Shown here in pieces: positions 54,456 through 62,851 of a DNA stretch of 64,000 nt (the first letter of the stretch is position 1; each line of letters starts with the position of its first letter). This DNA comes from Arthrobacter sp. PM3 (GTDB lineage: Bacteria; Actinomycetota; Actinomycetes; Actinomycetales; Micrococcaceae). The position numbers were made by a program, and so were the translations under genes. Below the pieces are notes generated by a model, which was given only the letters and a program-made list of their open reading frames with translations, did no database searches and was not told the origin of the DNA. The DNA is taken from NCBI RefSeq assembly GCF_003352915.1, contig NZ_CP022314.1:4286353-4350352 (forward strand), read 5' to 3'.

Positions 54456-55676
54456 TCAGCGCGGACGCCGCCGGCTGTCCTTGCCCCCGCCCCTGCCGCC
54501 ACGGCCGCCCGGGTTTTCGTGCCGGTCCCGGTCGGCCGACCGCTGGCTCTTGCCCGCCACCGCGATCTTCTGGTGCCATTCGCGCTGGTACGCGCGCCGG
54601 GCAGCCGCGTCGTGCCGGCGCGCCAGGGCTGCAAGCTCGCGCTGCAGCTTCTCGTAGCTGGCCCAGCGCCGGCTGTCGAGGACGCCGTCGGCCAGCGCCG
54701 CCCGGACCGCGCAACCGGGCTCCCGGTCGTGCGCGCAGTCGGAGAAGCGGCATTGTCCGAAGAGTTCCTCGAGGTCTCCGAACATCTCCTCCATGCCGTC
54801 CTCGGCGTCGAAAAGGCCAAAGCCCCGCACTCCGGGAGTGTCCATCAGCACCGATCCGCCGGGCAGCGGCACCAGTTCCCGGGAGGTGGTGGTGTGCCGC
54901 CCCTTGCCGTCGCCGGCCCTGACCGCTCCCGTTTCCTGGGCCTCGAACCCGACGAGGGCGTTGATCAGCGTGGACTTCCCGGCGCCCGAGGGGCCCAGCA
55001 GCACCAGGGTGCCGCCGGGCGGCAGATGCGCAAGCAGCGCATCGAGGCCGTCGCCGTGCTCGGCCGACGTGGTGACGACGTCGACGCCGGCGGCCTGGCG
55101 CACGACGGTCCCGACGACGTCGTCCGCCACATTCGCGAGGTCCGCCTTCGTGATGATCACCAGCGGGACGGCACCGGAGTCCCAGGCCGCGACGAGGGTA
55201 CGTTCCAGGCGGTTGTGCGTGAGCGGACGGTCCACCGGAACAACGATCCCGACGACGTCCATGTTGGCGCCGAGCACCTGCGCTTCCGAGGACGCCTCGA
55301 AGGCGCGCTTGCGGCTCAGTACCGACCGGCGCGGCAGGACGCCCGCGATCGCCGGTTCCCCCGCCGTGTTCCGGCCGATCCAGACCCAGTCCCCGGTGGC
55401 CGGCAGTTCCCCGCCGAAAGGGTAGGGCAGGTGCGCGGTCCCGCCGCCGTCGGCGACCAGGACGCGGTTGCGGTCCACACGGATGACGCGGCCGGGGCGG
55501 CTGCCTCCCGGCACGGGATGGGCAGCGAAACGCTCCGCGACGGCCGCCGTGTAGCCATACCGGACGGGACCGGCCGGGGTGCCGGCAGGCGCGCCGGCGG
55601 TAGTGGTGTCAGTAGTGGTGTCGTGAGTGATGTCGTGGGCGCTGCGGGCGCCCGGAATTGCGGCATGATTGGTCAA
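54456..55676 (-). CDS. rsgA: Ribosome small-subunit GTPase RsgA (YjeQ)
   Basis: 406-residue circularly permuted GTPase that checks 30S maturation. It has an N-terminal OB-fold (RVIRVDRNRVLVADGG near residue 62), G4 TKAD near 178 before G1 GPSGAGKSTLIN near residue 230, G3 DTPG near 278 (order G4-G1-G3, as the permutation requires), and a C-terminal zinc motif with FSDCAHDREPGCAV near 314. It starts with TTG at 55676 after AAAGGG. The first 40 residues are Thr/Ala-rich and may not be part of the native protein; a later start is possible. Confidence 0.93.
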   Translation of the reverse strand: MTNHAAIPGARSAHDITHDTTTDTTTAGAPAGTPAGPVRYGYTAAVAERFAAHPVPGGSRPGRVIRVDRNRVLVADGGGTAHLPYPFGGELPATGDWVWIGRNTAGEPAIAGVLPRRSVLSRKRAFEASSEAQVLGANMDVVGIVVPVDRPLTHNRLERTLVAAWDSGAVPLVIITKADLANVADDVVGTVVRQAAGVDVVTTSAEHGDGLDALLAHLPPGGTLVLLGPSGAGKSTLINALVGFEAQETGAVRAGDGKGRHTTTSRELVPLPGGSVLMDTPGVRGFGLFDAEDGMEEMFGDLEELFGQCRFSDCAHDREPGCAVRAALADGVLDSRRWASYEKLQRELAALARRHDAAARRAYQREWHQKIAVAGKSQRSADRDRHENPGGRGGRGGGKDSRRRPR

Positions 55677-55765
55677 CGGAAACCCTTTGATGGGGCCCCG
55701 TGCTGCGGCGCCTGTGCGCGGTTGCGGCGGACGTGCCGCCCGAGCGGGAAGACCGGCCCTGGAGG

Positions 55766-55858
55766 CTAGCCGGCGCCGTGGGACGGGGCAGGAGAAACAT
55801 GGCTGGTGTCGGTGCGCTCAGTGCTCAAAAACACGGCGCTCAGAAATATCGCATTCAT
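55766..55858 (-). CDS. Candidate small ORF upstream of rsgA
   Basis: 30-residue frame MNAIFLSAVFLSTERTDTSH onward, with a very strong GGGGAGGTGG sequence 5-6 bases before its ATG, better than most ribosome binding sites in this window. It ends 90 bases before rsgA on the same strand, so it could be a leader peptide for rsgA or a small protein; the hydrophobic first half suggests membrane contact. The rest of the 333-base gap 55677-56009 holds no recognisable gene. No homologue is known to me. Confidence 0.4.
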   Translation of the reverse strand: MNAIFLSAVFLSTERTDTSHVSPAPSHGAG

Positions 55859-56009
55859 TGCTTCCACCTCCCCGTCGTGGACCGGTTGCCGCGGCCGGAA
55901 CCGCATGCCCCGCCTGATACCCCGCCTGTTGCCCTGCCTGTTACCGTGCCTGCGGGCTGCTCCCGGCGGTGCGTCCAGAATAGCCAAGGGGCGCCCGGCT
56001 GGCTAGGAA

Positions 56010-56465
56010 CTAGCCGGAAAGTTTTCCGTTCAGCGGCCGCTCGCGGTACAGGCGCAGTCCGGCGTCCACGAGCGAAACCCGGTTCAGTCCGGCCACGGCG
56101 TCCAGCGGGATCCAGGCCGCGTGGGTGGTGCTCCCGTTGACCTCGTGGCGCAGGTCCCCGCCCGTGATCGTGGCTTCGTAGACGAGCCGCAGCGACTGGA
56201 AGTCCCGTTCGCCGCCGTCGAGCCGGACCTCGGAGGGCCAGTGACCGACGTCGATCCCCAGCATGGCGCCGATCTCGGCGTCGTAGCCGGTTTCCTCCTC
56301 AATCTCCCGGCGGCACCCGTCCACGGGGTGCTCGGCCAGGTCCAGGCCGCCGCCGGGCAGCGTCCAGCCCTCGCGTCCGTCCTGCTTCCAATACGCCAGG
56401 AGGATCTCGGCGTCGCGGATGATCACCGCATAGGCGGCGGGCCTGGTGTCGAATTGCATGCCCAT
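56010..56465 (-). CDS. NUDIX hydrolase
   Basis: 151-residue pyrophosphohydrolase. The Nudix box reads GGLDLAEHPVDGCRREIEEETGYDAEIG (residues about 38-65), with the G-x5-E-x7-REIEEETG core complete except that the first E position follows LA. Substrates of the family are nucleoside diphosphates linked to another group. It begins 3 bases after the sugar-kinase gene ends, so the two are co-transcribed; ATG at 56459 is an alternative start. Confidence 0.9.
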   Translation of the reverse strand: MGMQFDTRPAAYAVIIRDAEILLAYWKQDGREGWTLPGGGLDLAEHPVDGCRREIEEETGYDAEIGAMLGIDVGHWPSEVRLDGGERDFQSLRLVYEATITGGDLRHEVNGSTTHAAWIPLDAVAGLNRVSLVDAGLRLYRERPLNGKLSG

Positions 56466-56468
56466 CCC

Positions 56469-57395
56469 CTACGCCTGCTCCGCCACCAGCTGGGGCACCC
56501 CGAACACGGGTTCCTGTGCCAGGATCCGGACGTCGGTGATCCCGGCGCCGGCCAGCGCCGCCCGGAAGGATTCCTGCAGCCGCGGCACGTTCATGCCGAG
56601 CCCGCTGCCCAGGATGACGGGGCCGTCGATGCCGAGCTGCCTGACGGTCTGCTCCGCCAGGGCGGCGAGGTCGCGTCCGGCCTGCTCCACGAGGGCCTGG
56701 CTCGGTGCATGGCCGGCGTCGGCGGCTTCGACCACGAGCCGGGCCTGCTGGGCCCAGAAGCGGCGCCCGGTTGCGGGCGAGTGGAACAGGGCGATCAGCT
56801 TGTTCGGGTGGTCCACCCCGCAGGACGCCAGCAGGGCCGTGGTGAGTTCGTCCGGCGCATGGCCCTGGTTCATCCGGCGCAGGCTGTGGCGGACGGCCTC
56901 CCGGCCCAGCCAGTAGCCGCTGCCCTCGTCCCCCAGCAGGTAGCCCCAGCCTCCGGCGCGGGCTTCCTCGCCGCGGCCGTTCCTACCCCACGCGGCGGAG
57001 CCGGTGCCGGCGATCACGGCGACGCCGGTGCTTGCGCCGCCGGCCGCGAGCAGCAGCCGGGAGTCGTGGACTACGGTAATCCGGGCGCCGGGCACGTGCG
57101 GGGCGATCAGCGCGGCGAGTGCCGCGGCGTCGTCGTCGGTGTCGATCCCCCCGGCGCCGGCGTAGACCCGGGTGACGTCTCCCCCGCCGATGCGCGCGAA
57201 GAGCTCCGCAAGGTTGCGGGCCGCTTCTTCGGCGCTGACGTTCTGGACGTTGGAGCTCCCCACCGACTCGTCGGCCACGGGCACGCCGCCCTCGAACCGC
57301 ACGCCGCGGGTCTTGGTGCCGCCGATGTCCAGCCCGATTACGGTGGTGGAAGATGGAACAGAGTCCGCCGCCGGCGGGTTGTCAGTGGTAGTCAC
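56469..57395 (-). CDS. N-acetylglucosamine kinase-like protein (BadF/BadG family)
   Basis: 308-residue sugar kinase with the actin-like ATPase fold. Phosphate 1 motif GLDIGGTKTRGVRF at residues 20-33, the catalytic Asp region VVHDSRLLLAAG near 108, phosphate 2 VIAGTGSAAWGRN near 126, and the GGWGYLLGDEGSGYWLGREA block near 145, which is specific to GlcNAc kinase-type members; adenosine motif GSGLGMN near 263. It probably phosphorylates GlcNAc recycled from cell wall. GTG start with TAATCT 6 bases upstream. Followed by the NUDIX gene. Confidence 0.87.
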   Translation of the reverse strand: MTTTDNPPAADSVPSSTTVIGLDIGGTKTRGVRFEGGVPVADESVGSSNVQNVSAEEAARNLAELFARIGGGDVTRVYAGAGGIDTDDDAAALAALIAPHVPGARITVVHDSRLLLAAGGASTGVAVIAGTGSAAWGRNGRGEEARAGGWGYLLGDEGSGYWLGREAVRHSLRRMNQGHAPDELTTALLASCGVDHPNKLIALFHSPATGRRFWAQQARLVVEAADAGHAPSQALVEQAGRDLAALAEQTVRQLGIDGPVILGSGLGMNVPRLQESFRAALAGAGITDVRILAQEPVFGVPQLVAEQA

Positions 57396-57401
57396 CCGAA
57401 C

Positions 57402-57407
57402 AGATTA
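57402..57407 (-). promoter_or_regulatory. -10 element TAATCT of the sugar-kinase gene (leaderless)
   Basis: TAATCT, 6 bases, then GTG at 57395; no ribosome binding site. It decides the start. Confidence 0.55.
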
Positions 57408-57477
57408 CTGAATCGCCGCACGTTACTGAATTGCCGCTGATTTGCCGCCCGTTACCGAAACGCCACAGGAGCCAGCA

Positions 57478-58521
57478 ATGCCGCACGACCTCTTCGGCAC
57501 CGCCGTGATCGCCGCGCCCATGGCGGGCGGGACGTCCACGCCCGCGTTCGTCGGGGCCGTCCACCGGGCCGGCGGGCTTGGGTTCCTGGCCGCCGGCTAC
57601 AAGAGCGTGGCAGCGATGCAGGCGGAGATCCGCGCCGCACGGGACGCCGGCACCCGGTTCGGCATGAATGTGTTTGTCCCGGATCCGGCCCAGCTGGCAC
57701 CCTCCGCGGCGTTGCTGGCCGAGCTTGCCGAGTACCGCCGGCAGTTGGGCCCGGATGCCCTGCGGTACGGTGCGGAGCTCCCCGCGTTCCGGCTGGACGA
57801 CGACGACCAGTGGCAGGGCAAGATCGATGCCCTGCTTGAAGATCCCGTCGAGCTGGTCAGTTTCGCTTTCGGGCTGCCGGGCCCGGACGTCGTGCGGTCC
57901 CTGCAGCGGGCGGGATCCGCGGTGCTGGCCACCGTCACCACTGCGGCCGAGGCCCGGCAGGCGGCCGGACAAGGCGTGGATGCCCTGGTGGTGCAGCATG
58001 CCAGCGCCGGCGGACACAGCGCGGCGTTCCTGCCTGCCCCCGCGCCCTTCTCCGCCGCCTCGATCCGGCAAGACGGCACGACGGCGGAGCTGCTCGCGGA
58101 GGTCCGGTCCGCCGTCGGCCTTCCGCTTGTGGCCGCCGGCGGGGTGATGGACGCCGCCGGGCTGGGCGCCGTACTGCGGGCGGGGGCAGCGGCAGCCCAG
58201 CTGGGCACCGCGTTTCTGCGCACCGACGAAAGCGGTGCCCGGCAGCTGCACAAAGATGCCCTGGCCGACCCGCATTTCACCCGGACCCGGCTGACCCGCG
58301 CATTCACCGGCCGGCAGGCCCGGGCCCTTGAGAACGACTTTGTACGGCACCACCCCGGAGCGCCGGAGGCCTATCCGGCGATCCACCACCTGACGGCCCC
58401 GCTCCGGGCAGCCGCAGCCGCGGCCGGGGACCCGGAACGGCTGAACCTGTGGGCGGGGACGGGCTGGCGGCAGGCACAGCCCGGTCCCGTGGCCGGCGTC
58501 GTTGCGCGCCTGCTCGGCTGA
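57478..58521 (+). CDS. Nitronate monooxygenase (2-nitropropane dioxygenase family)
   Basis: 347-residue FMN enzyme that oxidises alkyl nitronates, probably to detoxify propionate-3-nitronate. TIM-barrel motifs seen: IAAPMAGGTSTP at residue 9, MNVFVPDP near 63, VVQHASAGGHSAAF near 171 (catalytic His region) and the FMN phosphate loop AAGGVMDAAGLGAVLRAGAAAAQLGTAFL near 220. AGGAG 6 bases before ATG 57478 selects this start over the ATG at 57442. Divergent from the sugar kinase. Confidence 0.88.
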   Translation: MPHDLFGTAVIAAPMAGGTSTPAFVGAVHRAGGLGFLAAGYKSVAAMQAEIRAARDAGTRFGMNVFVPDPAQLAPSAALLAELAEYRRQLGPDALRYGAELPAFRLDDDDQWQGKIDALLEDPVELVSFAFGLPGPDVVRSLQRAGSAVLATVTTAAEARQAAGQGVDALVVQHASAGGHSAAFLPAPAPFSAASIRQDGTTAELLAEVRSAVGLPLVAAGGVMDAAGLGAVLRAGAAAAQLGTAFLRTDESGARQLHKDALADPHFTRTRLTRAFTGRQARALENDFVRHHPGAPEAYPAIHHLTAPLRAAAAAAGDPERLNLWAGTGWRQAQPGPVAGVVARLLG

Positions 58522-58617
58522 CCCGGCGTCGACTTCGCCGGAACGTCCCGAAGTCGCCGTTAGTTCCCTGCGACTCGGAAAGCGTCCGGCTACTTCGGCG
58601 GGCCGGGGTACCCGGGC

Positions 58618-59634
58618 TCAACTGCCCGAGCGTCCGCGCACGAACCCGGCCAGGAGCTCCGGCCCGTCGCGGAGCACGAGTTCGCGGAACAACCGCACAG
58701 GCTCGGGTTCGGCATCGGGCCCGCCGTGCCGGGACGCCGGTACACGCCAGGCGAGCCCGATCTCGCGGAATGCCAGCGCCGAATCCAGGGGAATCTCCAC
58801 CCACCCGGGGATGCCCTCGTCACCGGCTGCCGGACCCGGTTCCGCCGCCGGTTGGTGCCGGCCCGGTGCGGCGCCGCCGGGCGGCAGGATGCTGACGCCG
58901 AGACCGGCCGAAACGAGGCCGCGCACGGTGTGCGAGTCCTGGCTCTCGAAGGCAATCCGGGGACGGAATCCTGCTTCCCGGAACAGCGCTTCGGTCAGCG
59001 AGCGCATGCCGTAACCGGTTCCCATCGCCACGAAGGGCTCCTGCCGGATGTCGGCGACCCGGGCCCGACGGCGGCCGGCCAGCGGATGCCGGTGCGGGAC
59101 CACCAGGCGGAGCGGCTCCCGGTAGAGCGCTGCCGAGCCGATGCTCCGGCCCGGCGCGGCAACCGGCGCCGTGAGCGCGAGGTCCGCGGAGCCGGCGGCG
59201 AGTTCAGCGAGGCACCAGTCCCGGGCCCCCTGGCTGAGGTCAAAGGACGTCTGCGGATGCCTGCTGCGGAACGCGCTGATCAGCAGGGGCAGCATCGCCT
59301 CGCCAAAGGTGTGCTGAAAGGTCACGGCGATCCTGCCGCGGACCACTTCCGATTCGTGCCGGACAAGGTCCAGACCCGCCTGGAACTCCTGAAGCGCGGC
59401 ATCGATGTGGGGCAAAAGGGCCTTCGCGGCGGGAGTCAGCCGCACGCCGCGGCCGTCCCTGACCAGCAAGTCCGTTCCCACGATGGCGCCGGCACGCGCC
59501 ACCGCCCGGCTGACCGTCGACTGCGGCACGCCCAGGATCTCCGCCGTCCCGGTGATGTGCTCCGTCCGCCCGAGTTCTGCCAGCAGCGGCAGGAGCGGCA
59601 GCAGCTGCACCAACTGTTTGTGCTCTATGTCCAT
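58618..59634 (-). CDS. LysR-family transcriptional regulator
   Basis: 338-residue regulator with an N-terminal winged helix-turn-helix (TAEILGVPQSTVSRAVARAGAIVG, residues about 28-51) and a periplasmic-binding-protein-like effector domain from about residue 95 (VRGRIAVTFQHTFGEAMLPLL). An inserted Gly/Pro/Ala-rich segment (PPGGAAPGRHQPAAEPGPAAG) near residue 250 is unusual for the family. GAGG lies before the ATG. Divergent from an MFS transporter gene, which is its likely target, with a LysR-type box in between. Confidence 0.9.
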   Translation of the reverse strand: MDIEHKQLVQLLPLLPLLAELGRTEHITGTAEILGVPQSTVSRAVARAGAIVGTDLLVRDGRGVRLTPAAKALLPHIDAALQEFQAGLDLVRHESEVVRGRIAVTFQHTFGEAMLPLLISAFRSRHPQTSFDLSQGARDWCLAELAAGSADLALTAPVAAPGRSIGSAALYREPLRLVVPHRHPLAGRRRARVADIRQEPFVAMGTGYGMRSLTEALFREAGFRPRIAFESQDSHTVRGLVSAGLGVSILPPGGAAPGRHQPAAEPGPAAGDEGIPGWVEIPLDSALAFREIGLAWRVPASRHGGPDAEPEPVRLFRELVLRDGPELLAGFVRGRSGS

Positions 59635-59702
59635 GTCCGCCTCACCCCTGGCCCGTCACCCACCGAAACCGTTCCATATTTGCTTTCTATCCTATGAAAA
59701 TC

Positions 59703-59717
59703 ATGCATTGGAAGCAT
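59703..59717. promoter_or_regulatory. LysR-type box ATGC-N7-GCAT
   Basis: ATGCATTGGAAGCAT contains a T-N11-A dyad as expected for a LysR protein site. It lies 69 bases from the regulator start and 28 bases before the MFS start, overlapping where a -35 for the MFS promoter would be. Confidence 0.6.
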
Positions 59718-59732
59718 CCATTACCGGGGTTC

Positions 59733-59738
59733 TAGGCT
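59733..59738 (+). promoter_or_regulatory. -10 element TAGGCT of the MFS gene (leaderless)
   Basis: TAGGCT, 6 bases, then ATG at 59745; no ribosome binding site. Confidence 0.55.
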
Positions 59739-59744
59739 GAGATC

Positions 59745-61067
59745 ATGCCACGTCTCTCCACGCCCCGCGGCGCCGGTCCCACCCCCAGTCCCAGCCCCGG
59801 TCCCGGTCCGGCGCTCCGAACTGCAGCCGGGGCTGCTGCGTGGGCGGGCCACCCGAAGGGGTCCGTGGCCTACCGACGGATCCTCGCCGGACTCGCGTTT
59901 GCCGGCGTCGCAACCTTCGCCCAGCTCTACTCCACCCAGGCGGTGCTGCCCATCCTCGCCGCGGATCTGGAGGTCTCGGCCGCCGAGGCCGCGCTGACGA
60001 TCTCGCTCGCGACGGTGGGACTGGCCGTAACGGTCCTCCCCTGGTCCTTCCTCGCCGACCGGATCGGCCGCGTCCGGGCCATGATGTGGGGTATCAGCGC
60101 CGCGACGGTCCTGGGCCTGATCGTCCCCCTGGCCTCCAGCTTCCCGATGCTGCTGGGACTGCGGATGCTGGAGGGAATGGCTCTGGGCGGCATCCCGGCC
60201 ATTGCGATCGCGTACCTCAATGAGGAGGTCAGCAAGGCCCACGCCGCACTGGCCGCCGGAAGCTATGTTGCCGGTACAACTCTGGGCGGATTGGCTGGCA
60301 GGCTTGTGGCCGGACCGGCCGGCGAACTGTGGGGCTGGCGGGCCGCGGCCCTGGCCGTCTCCATCCTGGCCACGGCGGCAGCCGTCCTGTTCCTCGTACT
60401 CGTGCCGCGCGCGCAGGGGTTCGCGGCCGCGGCGGCAGGCGGCTTCCGCGGTGCCGTGCGGACGCTGGCCGGCCACGGCCGGAATCCGCGGCTGCTGGCC
60501 CTGTACGTCCAGGCGTTCCTGCTGATGGGCGGCTTCGTGGCCGTCTACAACTACCTCGGGTTCCGGCTCTCGGGGGCGCCGTTCAGCCTCCCGGCCACCG
60601 CGATCAGCCTGATCTTCCTGGCCTACCTGTCCGGAACCGCCTCGGCCCGCTGGGCGGCCGGGCTGACGGTGCGGTTCGGCCGGCGCAGTGTGCTGATCGC
60701 CGGGACGGCGCTCATGGCCGGCGGCCTGGCCCTGACGCTCACGCAGTTGCTGGTCCCGATCCTCGTCGGGCTCCTGGTTTTCACCGGCGGCTTCTTCGCC
60801 GCGCACAGCATCGGCTCCGGCTGGACCGGCGTGATCGCCACGGCGGGCCGGGCGCAGGCCGCCTCGCTGTACAACCTGGCCTACTACCTCGGCTCCAGCG
60901 TGCTCGGCTGGGCCGGCGGACTGGTGTTCCAGCAGCTCGGCTGGACGGCCCTTGCCCTGACCGTCATCGGGCTGGCCGGCGCGACGGCGGTCATGACCGC
61001 CGTCGCGCATCCGGCGCCCGCGCCCGCCGGCCCGGCGCCGGCGGGCCGCGGACTGCCTACCGCGTAG
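59745..61067 (+). CDS. MFS transporter (drug/metabolite exporter type)
   Basis: 440-residue membrane transporter with about 12 helices after a 40-residue Pro-rich cytosolic start. The motif A loop between helices 2 and 3 is FLADRIGRVRAMMWG near residue 103, and the second-half counterpart RFGRRSVLIAG lies near 310. It resembles YnfM-type exporters, whose substrates include arabinose and drugs. The substrate is unknown. It is divergent from its probable LysR regulator. Its end overlaps the convergent PLP-enzyme gene by 11 bases. Confidence 0.87.
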   Translation: MPRLSTPRGAGPTPSPSPGPGPALRTAAGAAAWAGHPKGSVAYRRILAGLAFAGVATFAQLYSTQAVLPILAADLEVSAAEAALTISLATVGLAVTVLPWSFLADRIGRVRAMMWGISAATVLGLIVPLASSFPMLLGLRMLEGMALGGIPAIAIAYLNEEVSKAHAALAAGSYVAGTTLGGLAGRLVAGPAGELWGWRAAALAVSILATAAAVLFLVLVPRAQGFAAAAAGGFRGAVRTLAGHGRNPRLLALYVQAFLLMGGFVAVYNYLGFRLSGAPFSLPATAISLIFLAYLSGTASARWAAGLTVRFGRRSVLIAGTALMAGGLALTLTQLLVPILVGLLVFTGGFFAAHSIGSGWTGVIATAGRAQAASLYNLAYYLGSSVLGWAGGLVFQQLGWTALALTVIGLAGATAVMTAVAHPAPAPAGPAPAGRGLPTA

Positions 61068-62220
61068 TCTCGATCGCCTGCACGAGATCGGCCACGATGT
61101 CCGCCGGATCCTCCAGCCCCACCGAGAGCCGCAACAGGCTGGCGTGCGGCTTGGCGGCGGCCTCCACCGGCCGGTGGGTGAGGCCGGCCGGGTGCTGGAT
61201 GAGGGTGTCGATGCCGCCGAGCGAAACGGCATGGGTGATCATGCCGACGGCCGCCGGGATCCGTTCGGCATGCTCGGCGCCGGCGAGCTCGAAGGCCATA
61301 AGCGATCCCGGGCCGGCCATCTGGGTGCCGATGATCCCGGCCGGGTCGCATTCGGCCAGGCCCGGATAGTACACGCGTTTGACGAGCCCGTGGCCGGCCA
61401 GGGCAAGGGCGACCTTTTCCGCGCCGGCCTGCTGGGCGCGGACCCGGACAGGAAGCGTCGCCAGCCCGCGGTGCAGCAGGTAGGCCGGCCACGGGGTCAG
61501 GATGCCGCCGGTCACCGCCCGGATCCGGCGCAGCCGGGCGGCCCACCCGGCATCCGCTGCCACCACGCCGCCCATGGCGTCGCCGTGGCCGCCCAGGAAC
61601 TTCGTGGCACTGTGCAGCACCAGGGCGGCACCGTGCGCGAACGGCTGCTGCAGCACCGGGCTGGCGAAGGTGTTGTCCACGAGCACAGGAACGCCGTCCG
61701 CAGCGGCGGCCACCCGGGCGATGTCAACGAGTTCGAGCGTGGGGTTCGCCGGCGTCTCCAGGATCACCAGGCCGGTGTCCGGCCGCAGGGCCGCGCGGAC
61801 GCCCTCCGGCGTCGTAAACGTGACCTCGTTGCCGAGGACGCCGGAAGCGAGCAGGTGGTCGCTGCCGCCGTAAAGCGGCCGCACGGCCACAACGTGCTTC
61901 TTGCCTGCCGCCACCGCGGCAAGCAGCACCGCGCTCAGCGCCGCCATGCCTGAGGCAAAGGCCACGGCTTCGGGCGTGCCTTCCAGGACGGCGACGCCGG
62001 CCTCGAAGCGGGCGACCGTGGGGTTCCACAGCCGCTGGTAGACCGTGCTTTGTCCCGCCGTGTGCGAACCGCCGGTGGCCATGTGCTCATAGGCCAGCCC
62101 GCCGTCGTGCACCGAGCCCAGGGGCGCCGTGGTGGACAGGTCGATGGGCACCGCGTGCACCCCCTGCTCCGTGAGCCAGTCCCGGCCTGCGTGAACCGCC
62201 ATTGAATCTTGAGAGAGCAC
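61057..62220 (-). CDS. Trans-sulfuration PLP enzyme (cystathionine gamma-synthase/lyase type)
   Basis: 387-residue member of the Cys/Met metabolism PLP family. Typical blocks: YQRLWNPTVARFEAGVAVLEGTPEAVAFASGMAA near residue 62, PLYGGSDHL near 113, ETPANPTLELVDI near 153, VDNTFASPVLQQP near 180 and the Schiff-base Lys in LHSATKFLGGHGDAMGG near 202. Gamma-synthase, gamma-lyase or methionine gamma-lyase cannot be separated by eye. AAGGAG before the GTG at 62220 supports this start, with ATG at 62202 as alternative. It is divergent from an Lrp-type regulator, which suggests amino-acid control. Confidence 0.87.
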   Translation of the reverse strand: MLSQDSMAVHAGRDWLTEQGVHAVPIDLSTTAPLGSVHDGGLAYEHMATGGSHTAGQSTVYQRLWNPTVARFEAGVAVLEGTPEAVAFASGMAALSAVLLAAVAAGKKHVVAVRPLYGGSDHLLASGVLGNEVTFTTPEGVRAALRPDTGLVILETPANPTLELVDIARVAAAADGVPVLVDNTFASPVLQQPFAHGAALVLHSATKFLGGHGDAMGGVVAADAGWAARLRRIRAVTGGILTPWPAYLLHRGLATLPVRVRAQQAGAEKVALALAGHGLVKRVYYPGLAECDPAGIIGTQMAGPGSLMAFELAGAEHAERIPAAVGMITHAVSLGGIDTLIQHPAGLTHRPVEAAAKPHASLLRLSVGLEDPADIVADLVQAIETTR

Positions 62221-62232
62221 CCTTACTCCTTA

Positions 62233-62242
62233 CGAATATTCG
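62233..62242. promoter_or_regulatory. Palindrome in the lyase/Lrp gap
   Basis: CGAATATTCG, a perfect 10-base palindrome in an AT-rich stretch 13 bases before the PLP-enzyme start and about 110 before the regulator start. Lrp-type proteins bind AT-centred dyads, so this is a candidate operator. Confidence 0.5.
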
Positions 62243-62353
62243 CCATTGAATTCCGCAAGTATCTGGCAATAATTCGTGGTTTTGTAGAGGTTCTGAATGG
62301 AACTGCTGGATTCCGCCGATTATGATGAACGCATAACACTTCAAGGAGGCCCC

Positions 62354-62851
62354 GTGAACAGCAGTGCGAAGAATGTTCGGCCCGGCGCCGGCGAGCCGCT
62401 GGACGCGGTCGACGAGCGACTGCTCGCCGCCCTCGTCGCGGATGCCCGGATCTCGAACAAGCAACTGGCGGAGCTCGTGGGGATCGCGCCGTCGACGGCC
62501 CTGATGCGCACCCGCGCCCTGTCCGAGCGCGGCATCATCGAGGGCTTCGAGGCCAAGCTGAGCCTCTCGGCGATCGGGCGCTCCGTCCAGGCCCTCATTG
62601 CCGTCCGGCTGCGCGCCCACGACCGCGAGCAGATTGACCGTTTCACCTCGCGGGTGCCCAAGCTCCCGGCCGTGCTCTCGACGTTCCATACGTCCGGCTC
62701 AGTGGACTACCTGCTGCACATTGCCGTGGCCACCACGGAGGACCTGCGGGACTGGGTTCTGGACAACCTGGCCACGGACCCCGTGGTGGGCCACACCGAA
62801 ACCACGTTGGTGTTCGACCACATCCAGGGCAATCACGGCCCGCTGCCCTAG
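62354..62851 (+). CDS. Lrp/AsnC-family transcriptional regulator
   Basis: 165-residue regulator. The N-terminal helix-turn-helix (LLAALVADARISNKQLAELVGIAPSTALMRTRAL) spans residues about 24-58, and the RAM effector domain follows (VQALIAVRLRAH onward). The GTG at 62354 has AAGGAGG 4 bases upstream, which selects this start over an upstream in-frame ATG at 62297. Divergent from the PLP enzyme it probably controls. The IS element begins right after its stop codon. Confidence 0.92.
   Translation: MNSSAKNVRPGAGEPLDAVDERLLAALVADARISNKQLAELVGIAPSTALMRTRALSERGIIEGFEAKLSLSAIGRSVQALIAVRLRAHDREQIDRFTSRVPKLPAVLSTFHTSGSVDYLLHIAVATTEDLRDWVLDNLATDPVVGHTETTLVFDHIQGNHGPLP

Noticed and set aside
62221..62353. 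SAM or other riboswitch before the PLP enzyme
   Set aside because: The leader is too short and AT-rich and shows no conserved aptamer stems; the gap is better explained by an Lrp operator.
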